Shown here: positions 37,393-46,349 of the stretch, piece by piece
Layout: the number at the start of each line of letters is the position of its first letter
Position numbering within the stretch: the stretch's first letter is position 1
Assembly: GCA_022843175.1 (NCBI GenBank)
Contig: JALHOE010000024.1
Span: 1-64,000, forward strand
Direction of reading: 5' to 3'
Source of the DNA: Deltaproteobacteria bacterium
GTDB taxonomy: Bacteria; Myxococcota_A; Polyangia; Polyangiales; JADJMO01
DNA length: 64,000 bases
The notes under the pieces: generated by a model
What the model was told of the DNA's origin: nothing
The model's database searches: none
What the model saw: the letters and a program-made list of their open reading frames with translations, nothing else
Translations under genes and position numbers: made by a program

Positions 37393-39149
37393 TCGTGCGT
37401 GGCCGTCGCGGTCGTGCTGCCGCCGGCCTCGGGCTTGGGGAACGACATGCCCGAGAACACGCCCTGCACGCACGAGCGCGTGGAGGAATCGGTGAGGCTG
37501 CCGCCGCTGACCTTCGCGGAGGTGACGCCGCCGTTCTCGTCGATGGTGAACGACACCGTGATCGTGCCGCTGCCGCTCGAGTGGCACGCGCGCAGTGAGC
37601 CGATCCGCCCGCGCACGACCTTGCGCACGACGTCCGCGGGGAGGCCGCCGGACGCGGTGATGGAGGACTCGACCACCTTCGACTTGGGCCCGCCCACGTC
37701 GACGCTGCCGCCGCCGCTGCCGATGCCGATGCCGCCGTAGCTGCCGCCGCCGCCGGGCCCGGTGCCGGCCAGACCGCCGCCGCCGTAGCCGCCGCCGGCG
37801 CTGCCGAGCCCGCCCATGCCGGGCTCGCTACCGAGCACACCGATCATCGCGGTGTCGTCGAACTTCCCCTCGCCGAAGATCTTGGAGACCGACGGGCCCG
37901 AGGAGCCGAGCGTGCCGAGGATGCCGATGGCGCCGAACCCCTTGGCGAACACGCCGTCCTCGCACAGCTTTCCGGTCGACGTGTTCTTCAGCGTCGGGCT
38001 CTCCCAGGGCTTGCAGTCCTTGTTCGACTCGAACGCTGCGCCGGTGATGTGGCGGAAGGTGTTGTTGACGAGCTTCATCTTCGACTCGTCGAAGGGCAGT
38101 CGGATCAACCCGGAAGAGCCCTTGGAGCTGCCGCCGCCGTATTCGAACGTCGAGCCGTCGATCTCCGCCGCGCTGTCGCTGCCGAACGAGAAGTGCTCCC
38201 AGTCGCCCGGCGCCGGAGTGGGCTCGCTCGAGGTGAACGTCACGCCATTGGCGATCAGCTTCACGGGCGACGAGCTGGTGCCGTGGAAGTTGACGCTCGC
38301 CCCCTTCGGGAACCGGATCGTGCTGCCCTTCTCGATCTCGAGCGTGACGGCCGTCCCCTTGGACCGAACGGTGGTCCACCGATCGAACTGGTAGGCGCGC
38401 TTCGGCAGCACCAGCGACTTCTCGAGCGCGCCGAACAACGTGATCGTCCCGGCCGGCGCGGCGCTCACCACGTCGGCGAGACCGATCGGCACCTTCACCG
38501 AGCCGGTGTCGAAATCGATCGCCTCGAGCTTGGTGACCGCCTGCTCGCCGTCGATCCACAGCGCGTAGCCCGCGTTGTTGCGCAGCTTGACGTGCGAGAG
38601 CGCGACGGTGTCGCCGACGAACGGCATCACGAAGAGGCCCGCGGTCTCCTTGCGATACGCGGGGAGGCCCTCGGCGCGGGCGCCGCCGAACTCGATGACC
38701 ACGTGCTCGAGCGCGGACTCGCTGTTCGGGGGCGGCGGCTCGGCGTCGGTGCCCGCGTCGGGCTTCGCGAGCTTCGGCGAGAGCGCATACGGTCGGTGAC
38801 GGAAGACGATCCCGGTCCAGTCGCCCGCCACGCGCGTCGCGCTCGTGAACACGATCGGCTCCTCGGTCGTGCCCTTCGCCTTGAGCGTGCCGCCGTCGAG
38901 CACGAGGCCCGCGCCCTTGGCGAAGGTGACCTTCGCGCCGGCGCCGATCTCGAGCGACTCGCCGGCGTGCACCTGCACGACCTTGTCGATCGTGAGATCG
39001 CAGCGCGCAGGCACCGTCGCCGTGGCGATCGGCTCGACGAGCTTGCAGGTCACGCGCGGCGGCCCCGAGCGCTTGTCGTCGGGGCGTACCTCGACCGTGG
39101 CCTTGCGGCAGCCAAAGACGATCAGGAGGAGGAGGAGCGAACGGCGCAC
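37383..39149 (-). CDS. Hypothetical lipoprotein: repeat/beta-helix-like N-terminal part with AgmX/PglI-type C-terminal tail
   Basis: 'MRRSLLLLLIVFGCRK'; Gly-rich linker; 'VRKVVRGRIGSLRACHSSG...ITVSFTIDENGGVTSAKVSGG...CVQGVFSGMSFPKPEAGG'. Confidence 0.7.
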   Translation of the reverse strand: MRRSLLLLLIVFGCRKATVEVRPDDKRSGPPRVTCKLVEPIATATVPARCDLTIDKVVQVHAGESLEIGAGAKVTFAKGAGLVLDGGTLKAKGTTEEPIVFTSATRVAGDWTGIVFRHRPYALSPKLAKPDAGTDAEPPPPNSESALEHVVIEFGGARAEGLPAYRKETAGLFVMPFVGDTVALSHVKLRNNAGYALWIDGEQAVTKLEAIDFDTGSVKVPIGLADVVSAAPAGTITLFGALEKSLVLPKRAYQFDRWTTVRSKGTAVTLEIEKGSTIRFPKGASVNFHGTSSSPVKLIANGVTFTSSEPTPAPGDWEHFSFGSDSAAEIDGSTFEYGGGSSKGSSGLIRLPFDESKMKLVNNTFRHITGAAFESNKDCKPWESPTLKNTSTGKLCEDGVFAKGFGAIGILGTLGSSGPSVSKIFGEGKFDDTAMIGVLGSEPGMGGLGSAGGGYGGGGLAGTGPGGGGSYGGIGIGSGGGSVDVGGPKSKVVESSITASGGLPADVVRKVVRGRIGSLRACHSSGSGTITVSFTIDENGGVTSAKVSGGSLTDSSTRSCVQGVFSGMSFPKPEAGGSTTATATHDYS

Positions 39150-39172
39150 GGGCGGCAGTGTACGCTGCCCGA

Positions 39173-40201
39173 GTGCGACGCGTGATCTTCCGCCGGTTCG
39201 GTGAAGCGGACGTACTCGAGATCGAAACCGTTACGAGGCGCACGCCCGGGACGGGAGAGCTCGCCGTCGACGTCGCGTTCGCCGGGATTAACTACGCCGA
39301 TGTGCTCGCGCGGCGCGGCTTCTACAAATGGGCGCCGCCGTTACCGACCTGCGTGGGGTTCGAGTTGTCCGGGACGGTCAGCGCCGTCGGGCCGGGCGTG
39401 ACGTCGCACGCGGTCGGCGATCGCATCGCGGCAGTGAGCCGGTTCGGCGCCTACTCCGAGCAGGTCATCGTCGAGGCCAGGCGCGCGTGGAAGCTGCCCG
39501 CGGGCATGTCGCTCGAGCACGCCGCGGCGATCCCGGCGGTGTACATCACCGCGTGGCAGTCGCTGTGCGAGGTCGCGCGCGTGCGGCGCGGCGACTCGGT
39601 GTTGATCCAGGCGGTCGCCGGCGGCGTGGGCCTGGCGGCGCTGCAGATCTGCAAGCACCTCGGCGTCACGACCTACGGCACCGCGTCCTCCGACGACAAG
39701 CTCGCGTTCGCGCGCGAGCGCGGCCTCGACCACGCGATCAACTACGCGAAGAGCGACTTCGAGAAGGAGATCGCGCGCCTCACCGGCGGTCGCGGCGTCG
39801 ACTTCGTGCTCGACTCGCTCGGCGGCGAGGGTCTCCGCAAGGGCTACCGTTGCCTCGCGCGCGGCGGGCTCGCGGTCACCATCGGCGCCGCGGGCGTCGC
39901 GCCGCCGCACCGCGATCCGATGTCGTTCCTGCGGGCGGGCGTCGAGCTGGTGAAGGGCGGCGTCTATCACCCGTTCCAGCTCATCGAGGACAACCGCGGC
40001 ATCGCCGGCGTGCAGGTGCTGCTCCTGTGGGACGATCTCCCGCGGCTCGATCGGGCGATGGCGCAGCTCTTCGAGTGGCATCGAGACGGCGCGATCGAGC
40101 CGCACATCGATCGGGTGGTGACGATGGAGCAGGCGGCCGAGGCGCACCGCGCGATCGAGGGGCGCGGGACGCGGGGGAAGCTCCTGCTCGCGATGAAGTA
40201 G
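39173..40201 (+). CDS. MDR-family NADPH:quinone oxidoreductase-like / alcohol dehydrogenase-like protein
   Basis: 'AFAGINYADVLARRGFY', 'VGFELSGTVSAVGPGV', 'VLIQAVAGGVGLAALQICKHLG'; exact start uncertain within 39158-39173. Confidence 0.87.
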   Translation: MRRVIFRRFGEADVLEIETVTRRTPGTGELAVDVAFAGINYADVLARRGFYKWAPPLPTCVGFELSGTVSAVGPGVTSHAVGDRIAAVSRFGAYSEQVIVEARRAWKLPAGMSLEHAAAIPAVYITAWQSLCEVARVRRGDSVLIQAVAGGVGLAALQICKHLGVTTYGTASSDDKLAFARERGLDHAINYAKSDFEKEIARLTGGRGVDFVLDSLGGEGLRKGYRCLARGGLAVTIGAAGVAPPHRDPMSFLRAGVELVKGGVYHPFQLIEDNRGIAGVQVLLLWDDLPRLDRAMAQLFEWHRDGAIEPHIDRVVTMEQAAEAHRAIEGRGTRGKLLLAMK

Positions 40202-40204
40202 CGG

Positions 40205-41452
40205 CTACTTCGTGTTCGTGAGCGCGTTCCTGCGCTCGAGATCGCCGACGCCGAGCTGACCGCGGTCGTTCGCGCCCGCGCACGCCACGACCCCGCTCGT
40301 CTTCTGCGCGCAGGTGTGGAACCGCCCGGTGCTGACCGACGCGAAGTCGGCGGTGGTCCCGACGCGGGTGGGCGTGGCGCGATCGACGTTGTCCCCCACG
40401 CCGACCGCGCCCTCCACGTTGCGTCCCATGCAGTAGAGGGCGTTGTTGCGCTTGCGCGCGCAGACGTTGAACGTGTCGACGCTGACCGACGCCCAGTCGG
40501 TGTCGGCGTTCACGCGGCGCGGCGTGGTGACGAACGGCGTGGACGTGGGCGCGCCGATCTGGCCGAAGTTGTTCACGCCCCAGCACCACAGCGAGCCGTC
40601 GGCGCGCACGCCGCAGCTCGTGTCCTGCCCGGTCTCGACGTCGATCCAGTCGCTCGCCGCACCGACGCGCGCGGGCGCGCGGATCTGGATCTCGGCGCCG
40701 TCGCCCTGCCCGAGGTGGCCGTCGGTGTTGCGCCCCCAGCACCACAGCGAGCCCGGCGCGCGAATGCCGCAGGTGTGCCCCTGCCCCGGCGCGATCTTCG
40801 TCCAATCGTTGCTCGTGCCGACGCGCAGCGGGCGCGCGCCGAGCACCGGCGGCCACTCGCCCTGGCCGAGCTGGCCCTCGCGGTTCTGCCCCCAGCAGTA
40901 GAGCGCGCCGTCGGAGACGATCGCGCACGCGCCCTCGAACCCCGCGGCGACCTGTTTTGCGGGCCCCGGCAGCGTGACCAGCGTCGGCGACAGGCGACGC
41001 TCGATGTCGCCGAGACCGAGCTCGTTTCGCCCGTTGGTGCCCATGCAGTACACCTGCCCGCCGTCGGTGCGGAAGCAGGTGAAGCGCTCGCCGCCGCTGA
41101 CCTCGGCGATCGCCTGCGCCACCCGTACCCGCGTCGGCTGATCGCGCGAGGCCGTGTCGCCGAGACCGAGCGCGCCGTCGGCGTTGTCGCCCCAGCAGAA
41201 GAGCGCGCCGGTGACGACGGCGCACGAGTGATACTGCCCGGCCGCGACCCCGGAGCCGGTGCCCACCGGCGCGTCGTCGGGAAATCCATCGGTCGTGGAG
41301 GCAGAGTCCTCGCCCCCCCCATCGCCGCTCACCGCCCCGTCCGGCAAGTCGAACAACGCCTCCACATGCAACCCACAACCACAGAAGAGGACAGCCCAAA
41401 CAGGCGCGCGCGTAAGCGAGCGCCTAAACACACTCCTCCACCCCCCCCTCAT
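40205..41452 (-). CDS. RCC1-repeat lipoprotein
   Basis: 'VWAVLFCGCG' lipobox-like; seven 'C...L.C.G' blades. Confidence 0.82.
   Translation of the reverse strand: MRGGWRSVFRRSLTRAPVWAVLFCGCGLHVEALFDLPDGAVSGDGGGEDSASTTDGFPDDAPVGTGSGVAAGQYHSCAVVTGALFCWGDNADGALGLGDTASRDQPTRVRVAQAIAEVSGGERFTCFRTDGGQVYCMGTNGRNELGLGDIERRLSPTLVTLPGPAKQVAAGFEGACAIVSDGALYCWGQNREGQLGQGEWPPVLGARPLRVGTSNDWTKIAPGQGHTCGIRAPGSLWCWGRNTDGHLGQGDGAEIQIRAPARVGAASDWIDVETGQDTSCGVRADGSLWCWGVNNFGQIGAPTSTPFVTTPRRVNADTDWASVSVDTFNVCARKRNNALYCMGRNVEGAVGVGDNVDRATPTRVGTTADFASVSTGRFHTCAQKTSGVVACAGANDRGQLGVGDLERRNALTNTK
41402..41425. repeat. One-mismatch copy of the 18085 repeat arm
   Basis: aggcgcgcgcgtaagcgagcgcct vs aggcgcgcgcgtcagcgagcgcct. 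Confidence 0.8.
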
Positions 41453-42390
41453 CGAAACCCAAGCCCCACAAACGCAGCCCCCCCCACCCAAGCCCCGTGA
41501 AAGCTCACGGGATCCTCCCCGCGCACATCCGCCGTCACGCGCGGCACCATGAACCCGAGCTGCCCCTCGACCCCGAGCCGAAACGGCCCGACGAGGAGCG
41601 TCGGACCGAGCGCCGCCGCGAAGTCGATCGCCGTGCCGAGCCCGCCGCCGGCGATCGTCCGTTCGCTCCCAGGTCGCCCGTCCACACGCACGAACACGAG
41701 CGACGCGCCGGCGCGCACGTCGATCGCCAGCATCCCCGGCGAGCGATACGCGCCGCCGAGGCCGATCGACGCGATCGACGCGTCCACGTTCCCACGCACC
41801 CGCTCGACGCGCATGGCCTCGAAGCCCGCGGTGACGAACGCGCCGAAGCCGCTCGGCGCATACGCCGTGGCGCGGAACGAGCCGCCGACGTCGTTGAGCC
41901 CGTGCCCGCCGCGCGAGCGCAGGATGCCGGAGAGCACGCCCTCGGCGTTCCACGAGGGCGGCGGCAGCACCTTCTTCTGGATGATGATCGTCGCGGCCTT
42001 GCTGCCCGGCGCGTCCTTCGGCGGACCGACCGGCTCGGGCGGCGGCGGCAGCGCGAGCTCGGCCCACGACGTGAGATAGAGCTGCGAGATCGCGAGCGCG
42101 AACGTGCGCTCACGCCCCTTGCCCTTGGGCAGCGGCAGCTCGCGCTCGAGCTTCTTCGCGGTCACCGGATCCTCGATCACGATCCGCAGCTTGTTGCCGT
42201 CGCACGTGACCCGCGCAGGCGGGAACGAGTCCTTGCGCTCGTCGATCACCGCGGCGAGGTCGACCGAGACCAGGCGCTCCACCTCGGCGCTGTCGAGCGA
42301 GCCGCAACCCTCCGCGTCGACACGCACCCCATCGGCGCGTGCTCGCGTAGCCAGTGCAGTCATCGCCACGACCAGCGCCGCTCGTCTCAT
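41449..42390 (-). CDS. Hypothetical exported protein (possibly outer-membrane associated)
   Basis: Signal-like MRRAALVVAMTALATRARA; Gly/aromatic-rich C-terminal half ending GLGFR; overlaps upstream gene stop. Confidence 0.65.
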   Translation of the reverse strand: MRRAALVVAMTALATRARADGVRVDAEGCGSLDSAEVERLVSVDLAAVIDERKDSFPPARVTCDGNKLRIVIEDPVTAKKLERELPLPKGKGRERTFALAISQLYLTSWAELALPPPPEPVGPPKDAPGSKAATIIIQKKVLPPPSWNAEGVLSGILRSRGGHGLNDVGGSFRATAYAPSGFGAFVTAGFEAMRVERVRGNVDASIASIGLGGAYRSPGMLAIDVRAGASLVFVRVDGRPGSERTIAGGGLGTAIDFAAALGPTLLVGPFRLGVEGQLGFMVPRVTADVRGEDPVSFHGAWVGGAAFVGLGFR

Positions 42391-43370
42391 TCGGTCAGAG
42401 GCATCATACGCGCGGCGTGCGGCCCCGAGGGGTGCGCCTTGAGGTATCGCTGCGCCGCGGCACGTGCCTTGGCGGCGTTCCCCGCGCTCTTCCACGACAC
42501 GGCCTCTTCGGCCAGCGCGTCCTCGGCCAGGGCGCCGTGCGGGGCTGCGCCATGACAACGGGCGAAGGCCTCGGCTGCGGCGCCGTGCTTGCCGCGCATG
42601 CGCTCCACGCGCCCGAGCGTGAAGAGCGCGCTCGCGATGCGACCATCGCTCGGATAGGTGGTGATCATCGTGCGAAGCGCGGTGGCGGCCTCGTCGTAGC
42701 GGTGCGCGGCGCGGGCCTCGTCGGCCTTGGCGAGCAGCGCCTCGACGGTGGGCGGCGCGGGCTTCTTGTCCACCGTCGGCGGCGGGGGCGCGCTCACTGT
42801 CGGCTCCACCGGACGCACCGCGGGGACCTCGAGCGTCTCGCCGATCGAGAGCTCGGTGGTCTTGCCGCCGCCCTCGACCTCGACCCGCCCGCGGAGCACG
42901 TGCACGCGCACCTTGCCGCTCTGCATCGTCACGCTGAACGCGGTGCCGAGCACGCGGACGGTCACGTCCCCGGCGTGCACCACGAACTTGCGCTTGGGGT
43001 TCGGCTTGACGTCGTAGCGGGCCTCGCCGCCCGTCTGGGTGAGGCGCACCTGCTCGTCGCCCTGCTCCTCGAGCTTCACCTGCGCGTCCTTCACCAGCGC
43101 GACCTCGGAGCCGTCGGCGAGCTGCATCGTCGGCGTCGTCGGCGCGACCGCGACCGGCTGCGGCGTCCCGCGGAGCTTGTAGGTGGCGAGCCCGATCACC
43201 GCCGCGAGGAGCACGGCCGCCGCCGCCATCCACATCACCGGCAGCGGCTTCTTCGCGAGGCGCGCGCGCTTCTCGTCCTGCACGCGCATGAGCACGCGCT
43301 GCTCGCGCAGGTCGTTCCACGCGGGCTCCATCGATCGCTTCACTCGTGCCCAGCGTTCTTCGCCGCTCAT
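42387..43370 (-). CDS. FecR-domain protein with TPR-like C-terminal region
   Basis: One TM; 'LADGSEVALVKDAQVKL...VHAGDVTVRVLGTAFSVTMQSGKVRVHVLRGRVEVEGGG'; C-terminal helical repeats. Confidence 0.8.
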   Translation of the reverse strand: MSGEERWARVKRSMEPAWNDLREQRVLMRVQDEKRARLAKKPLPVMWMAAAAVLLAAVIGLATYKLRGTPQPVAVAPTTPTMQLADGSEVALVKDAQVKLEEQGDEQVRLTQTGGEARYDVKPNPKRKFVVHAGDVTVRVLGTAFSVTMQSGKVRVHVLRGRVEVEGGGKTTELSIGETLEVPAVRPVEPTVSAPPPPTVDKKPAPPTVEALLAKADEARAAHRYDEAATALRTMITTYPSDGRIASALFTLGRVERMRGKHGAAAEAFARCHGAAPHGALAEDALAEEAVSWKSAGNAAKARAAAQRYLKAHPSGPHAARMMPLTE

Positions 43371-43918
43371 GACGTCCTCCGATTCACACGCACTTCGGCC
43401 TCGGCGATGCGTCGCTTCACGGTCGCGAGGGAGACGTCGCACAGCTTGGCGACGTCGGGCAGCGTCTCGCCCTCGACATGGTGAAGGACCCACGGCACGC
43501 GGAGGTCGGGTGGAATTTGGTCGAGCGCCTGGTAGAGCTCCTCCACCAGGCGTTGGTCGTGCGGATTCGATGCGCGCGGCATCACCAGCTCGACAGCACG
43601 CGATAAGAAACGAAAGCGACGGCGTTTGCTCAGGCGCTTGTGCACCCGATTGATCACGATGCGCACGAGCCACGGACGAAACCCGGCGGGCTCGCGCAGA
43701 TCGTCGAGCGCGAGCGCCGCGTCGGTGAACGCCTCCTGGAGGACGTCGTCGACCTCCTCGTCGTTCCCGAGCAAGCGATAGACGACCCCGGCTACGTAGC
43801 GCGCGTGCCGGCGGTAGAGCGAGGCGAACGCCCGTTCGTCCCCACGCCGCGCCTGCTCGACGAGGGTGGCGTCGTCGGCCGGTACGGCGGCGACTCGGGG
43901 CGTGTTCATCTCGCTCAT
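43367..43918 (-). CDS. ECF-type RNA polymerase sigma factor
   Basis: 183 aa; 'AFASLYRRHARYVAGVVYRLLGNDEEVDDVLQEAFTDAAL', 'VEGETLPDVAKLCDVSLATVKRRIAEAE'. Confidence 0.9.
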   Translation of the reverse strand: MSEMNTPRVAAVPADDATLVEQARRGDERAFASLYRRHARYVAGVVYRLLGNDEEVDDVLQEAFTDAALALDDLREPAGFRPWLVRIVINRVHKRLSKRRRFRFLSRAVELVMPRASNPHDQRLVEELYQALDQIPPDLRVPWVLHHVEGETLPDVAKLCDVSLATVKRRIAEAEVRVNRRTS

Positions 43919-44052
43919 AAAGAGGCCACGCGGGCGGAAGACCGGCTCAGAAATCGAAAGTACACGACATTGCTGGCTTTTTGCCAGCCTCGACCCGGCG
44001 CGTGACGCGGAGCGCTGATCGGGCTCGATACGGGCGGTGCTACGATCGCAGG

Positions 44053-44220
44053 GTGATTCGCGAACAGGATCCGGCCGTCGAGGTGCGGCTCCTCCAGGCG
44101 CTCGCCATGATGGAGAGCGGCATTCGCCTCAAGCGCGTCAGTCTCCGCGAGCAGCATCCCCGAGCGAGCGAAGCCGAGCTCGACGAGTTGCTGGACCGCT
44201 GGTTGGCCCGCGATGAGTGA
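44053..44220 (+). CDS. Small protein (55 aa), candidate antitoxin
   Basis: GTG start VIREQDPAVEVRLLQALAMMESGIRLKRVSLREQHPRASEAELDELLDRWLARDE; overlaps the nucleotidyltransferase gene. Confidence 0.55.
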   Translation: MIREQDPAVEVRLLQALAMMESGIRLKRVSLREQHPRASEAELDELLDRWLARDE

Positions 44221-44800
44221 ACCGACGCCGCTCGCGGCGCTCGGCGAGGTGGCCGCGGTCCTGCGCAAGCGCCAAACGGCGTTCGCCCTCGTCGGCGGTC
44301 TCGCAGTCTCCGCACGCGGCGAGGTTCGCTTTACACGCGACGTCGATCTCGCCGTCGCGCTCGACGACAGCGCGATCGAGTTACTGGTCCGCGACCTTCG
44401 CGCAGCCGGTTATCGCATCGACACGCTGCTCGAACACGAGACCGCGCAGCGCATCGCGACGGTTCGCATGCGCACCCGCGCCGGGATCTTGGTCGACATC
44501 CTGTGCGGCAGTAGCGGTATCGAGCCCGAGATTGTCCTCGGCGCGACAATCATGACGCTCCCCGAGGCGGGGGACATCGCCGTTGCGCAGCGCGAGGAGC
44601 TGCTCGCGATGAAGATCCTCTCGATGACGGACAAACGACTTCAAGACCGAATCGATGCCCGCGCTCTCGTGGCAAGCAGCCCTCCCCTGAACCTCGAACG
44701 CGTGCGTCTACGACTCCGCCAGATCAGCGAACGAGGCTACGATCGTGGGCAGGACCTGGCGGCTAAGCTGGCCACGGTGCTCGCAGAGGTCGGCGCGTAG
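44213..44800 (+). CDS. Nucleotidyltransferase, AbiEii-like
   Basis: 'FALVGGLAVSARGEVRFTRDVDLAVALDD' NTase core motif. Confidence 0.7.
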   Translation: MSEPTPLAALGEVAAVLRKRQTAFALVGGLAVSARGEVRFTRDVDLAVALDDSAIELLVRDLRAAGYRIDTLLEHETAQRIATVRMRTRAGILVDILCGSSGIEPEIVLGATIMTLPEAGDIAVAQREELLAMKILSMTDKRLQDRIDARALVASSPPLNLERVRLRLRQISERGYDRGQDLAAKLATVLAEVGA

Positions 44801-44935
44801 TCGCTCTCCGCCAGTGTCTCGCGGGCCCCCCCCTGCGCGCCTCGCGATGACGCGAAACGGGCTGCCGAATAGCCCATTCCGGGGGAGTGGCCGAGTCGCC
44901 CGGGTCCCGTATCGTCGCCGGCGGGAGGTCACCCC

Positions 44936-45352
44936 ATGTCCCTCGACGCCGAAGCCCTGCGCGACAGCCTCGCGCTCGTCGCGAGCCGCGAGCCCGCGAT
45001 CACCAAGCGTTTCTACGAGATTCTGTTCGAACGGTACCCGGCCGCGCGGCCGCTGTTCTCCCACAACGCGCCGGAGCGACAGCAGAAGATGCTCCAGGAC
45101 GCGATCGTCGCCGTCGTCGATCACGTCGAGGACGCGTCGTGGTTGCAGGAGACCCTCTCTGCGATGGGGGCGAAGCACGTCGAGTACGGCGTCACCGAGG
45201 AGATGTACCCGTGGGTCGGGGAGTGCTTGCTCGCGACGCTCGCGGAGATCGCGAAGGACGCGTGGACGCCACGCGTGGAGCGCGCGTGGACCGACGCGTA
45301 CGGCGCGATCTCCGGCCTGATGCTCGCAGGCGCGAAGCGCGCCGCCCAATAG
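44936..45352 (+). CDS. Bacterial single-domain globin
   Basis: 'ITKRFYEILFERYPAARPLFS', proximal-His region 'GAKHVEYGVTEEMYPWVGECLL'. Confidence 0.85.
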   Translation: MSLDAEALRDSLALVASREPAITKRFYEILFERYPAARPLFSHNAPERQQKMLQDAIVAVVDHVEDASWLQETLSAMGAKHVEYGVTEEMYPWVGECLLATLAEIAKDAWTPRVERAWTDAYGAISGLMLAGAKRAAQ

Positions 45353-45368
45353 AAGTTGCGTGACCCCG

Positions 45369-46309
45369 TCACGGGAGCGGCGCGCGGAAGAGGACGACCT
45401 CGCCCTTCAGGTCGGCCGGGTTCTGCGCGGAGGATTCCCAAACGACGGTCCTCCCCGCGACCATCGCGGTCCAGACGTCGCCTGGCGAGTGGGCGATCGT
45501 TCTGCGACCCGCATCGGTCACCAGCACGAGGTCGTGACCGTCGACCGCGATGACGCCTCGTCATAACCCATCGGCCTCAGCTGGTCGCCGCTCTTCATGT
45601 ACGCGCGCGGCACGCGCCCGACGCGCGCGGCACGCGCCCGACGCGCGCGGCACGCGCCGCAACGTCGCGCCGGTGTCGTCCTGCTCCACGAAGTACACGT
45701 GCTTCGCGTTGGCGGTGCATCCACGAAACAAACTGCGCCGGTGGCCCACCACGACCCTCTGCGCCCGCGTCGCCAGGTTGAACGAGAGGATCCGCCCGTC
45801 CGTCGGGTGACCGGCGGCCACCGTGCCGGAGCTCACGACAAAGAGGTCGTTTTCAAAAAGGTGCAGCCCTTTGATGTACTCCGGCAACTCGACACGACGC
45901 TGCTCGCCGGTCCGCCGTGTAACGCGGCGACCACCGTCGCCTTGCAGCTGCTCGAGCACTTCTTGTCGTAGGTGAGCCACGCCGCGCCGGCAGGCGACGC
46001 CGCGACGAGACGGTGGTCTTCGATCGCGGCGACCTTCGCCGTCGTGCCATCGAAGTCGGTGGAGCTCAGGGTGTCCTTGGTGAGCCACCAAACCCGGTTG
46101 TCGTGCGCGGCGACGAGCCGCAGCTCACCGCGCGTCACTTCGATGGGGGTCGCGCCCTCGATCGGCTTCGCGTCGACGCCGGTGTCGACGACGCCTGTGT
46201 CGACGACCTTCGGCGGGTCCGGGACGATCGCGATCTCTTCCCGCTTCGGGCGCTGACACGCGGCGACAAAGACGAAGAGCAACGCGAAGCCGCGCAAGGG
46301 AGCCTGCAA
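45369..46309 (-). pseudogene. Frameshifted lipoprotein gene (at least three frame breaks)
   Basis: Coherent sequence continues across frames: 'LQAPLRGFALLFVFVAACQRPKREE...' -> 'VELPEYIKGLHLFENDLFVVSSGTVAAGHPTDGRIL...' -> 'RVPRAYMKSGDQLRPMGYDE' -> 'RGVIAVDGHDLVLVTDAGRRTIAHSPGDVWTAMVAGRTVVWESSAQNPADLKGEVVLFRAPLP*'. Confidence 0.75.
45601..45658. repeat. 20-bp tandem repeat, 2.9 copies
   Basis: (acgcgcgcggcacgcgcccg)x2 + acgcgcgcggcacgcgcc. Confidence 0.95.
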
Positions 46310-46349
46310 AATGATCGGCCCGCGATCACCCGCACGCGACCCGAGCCGA

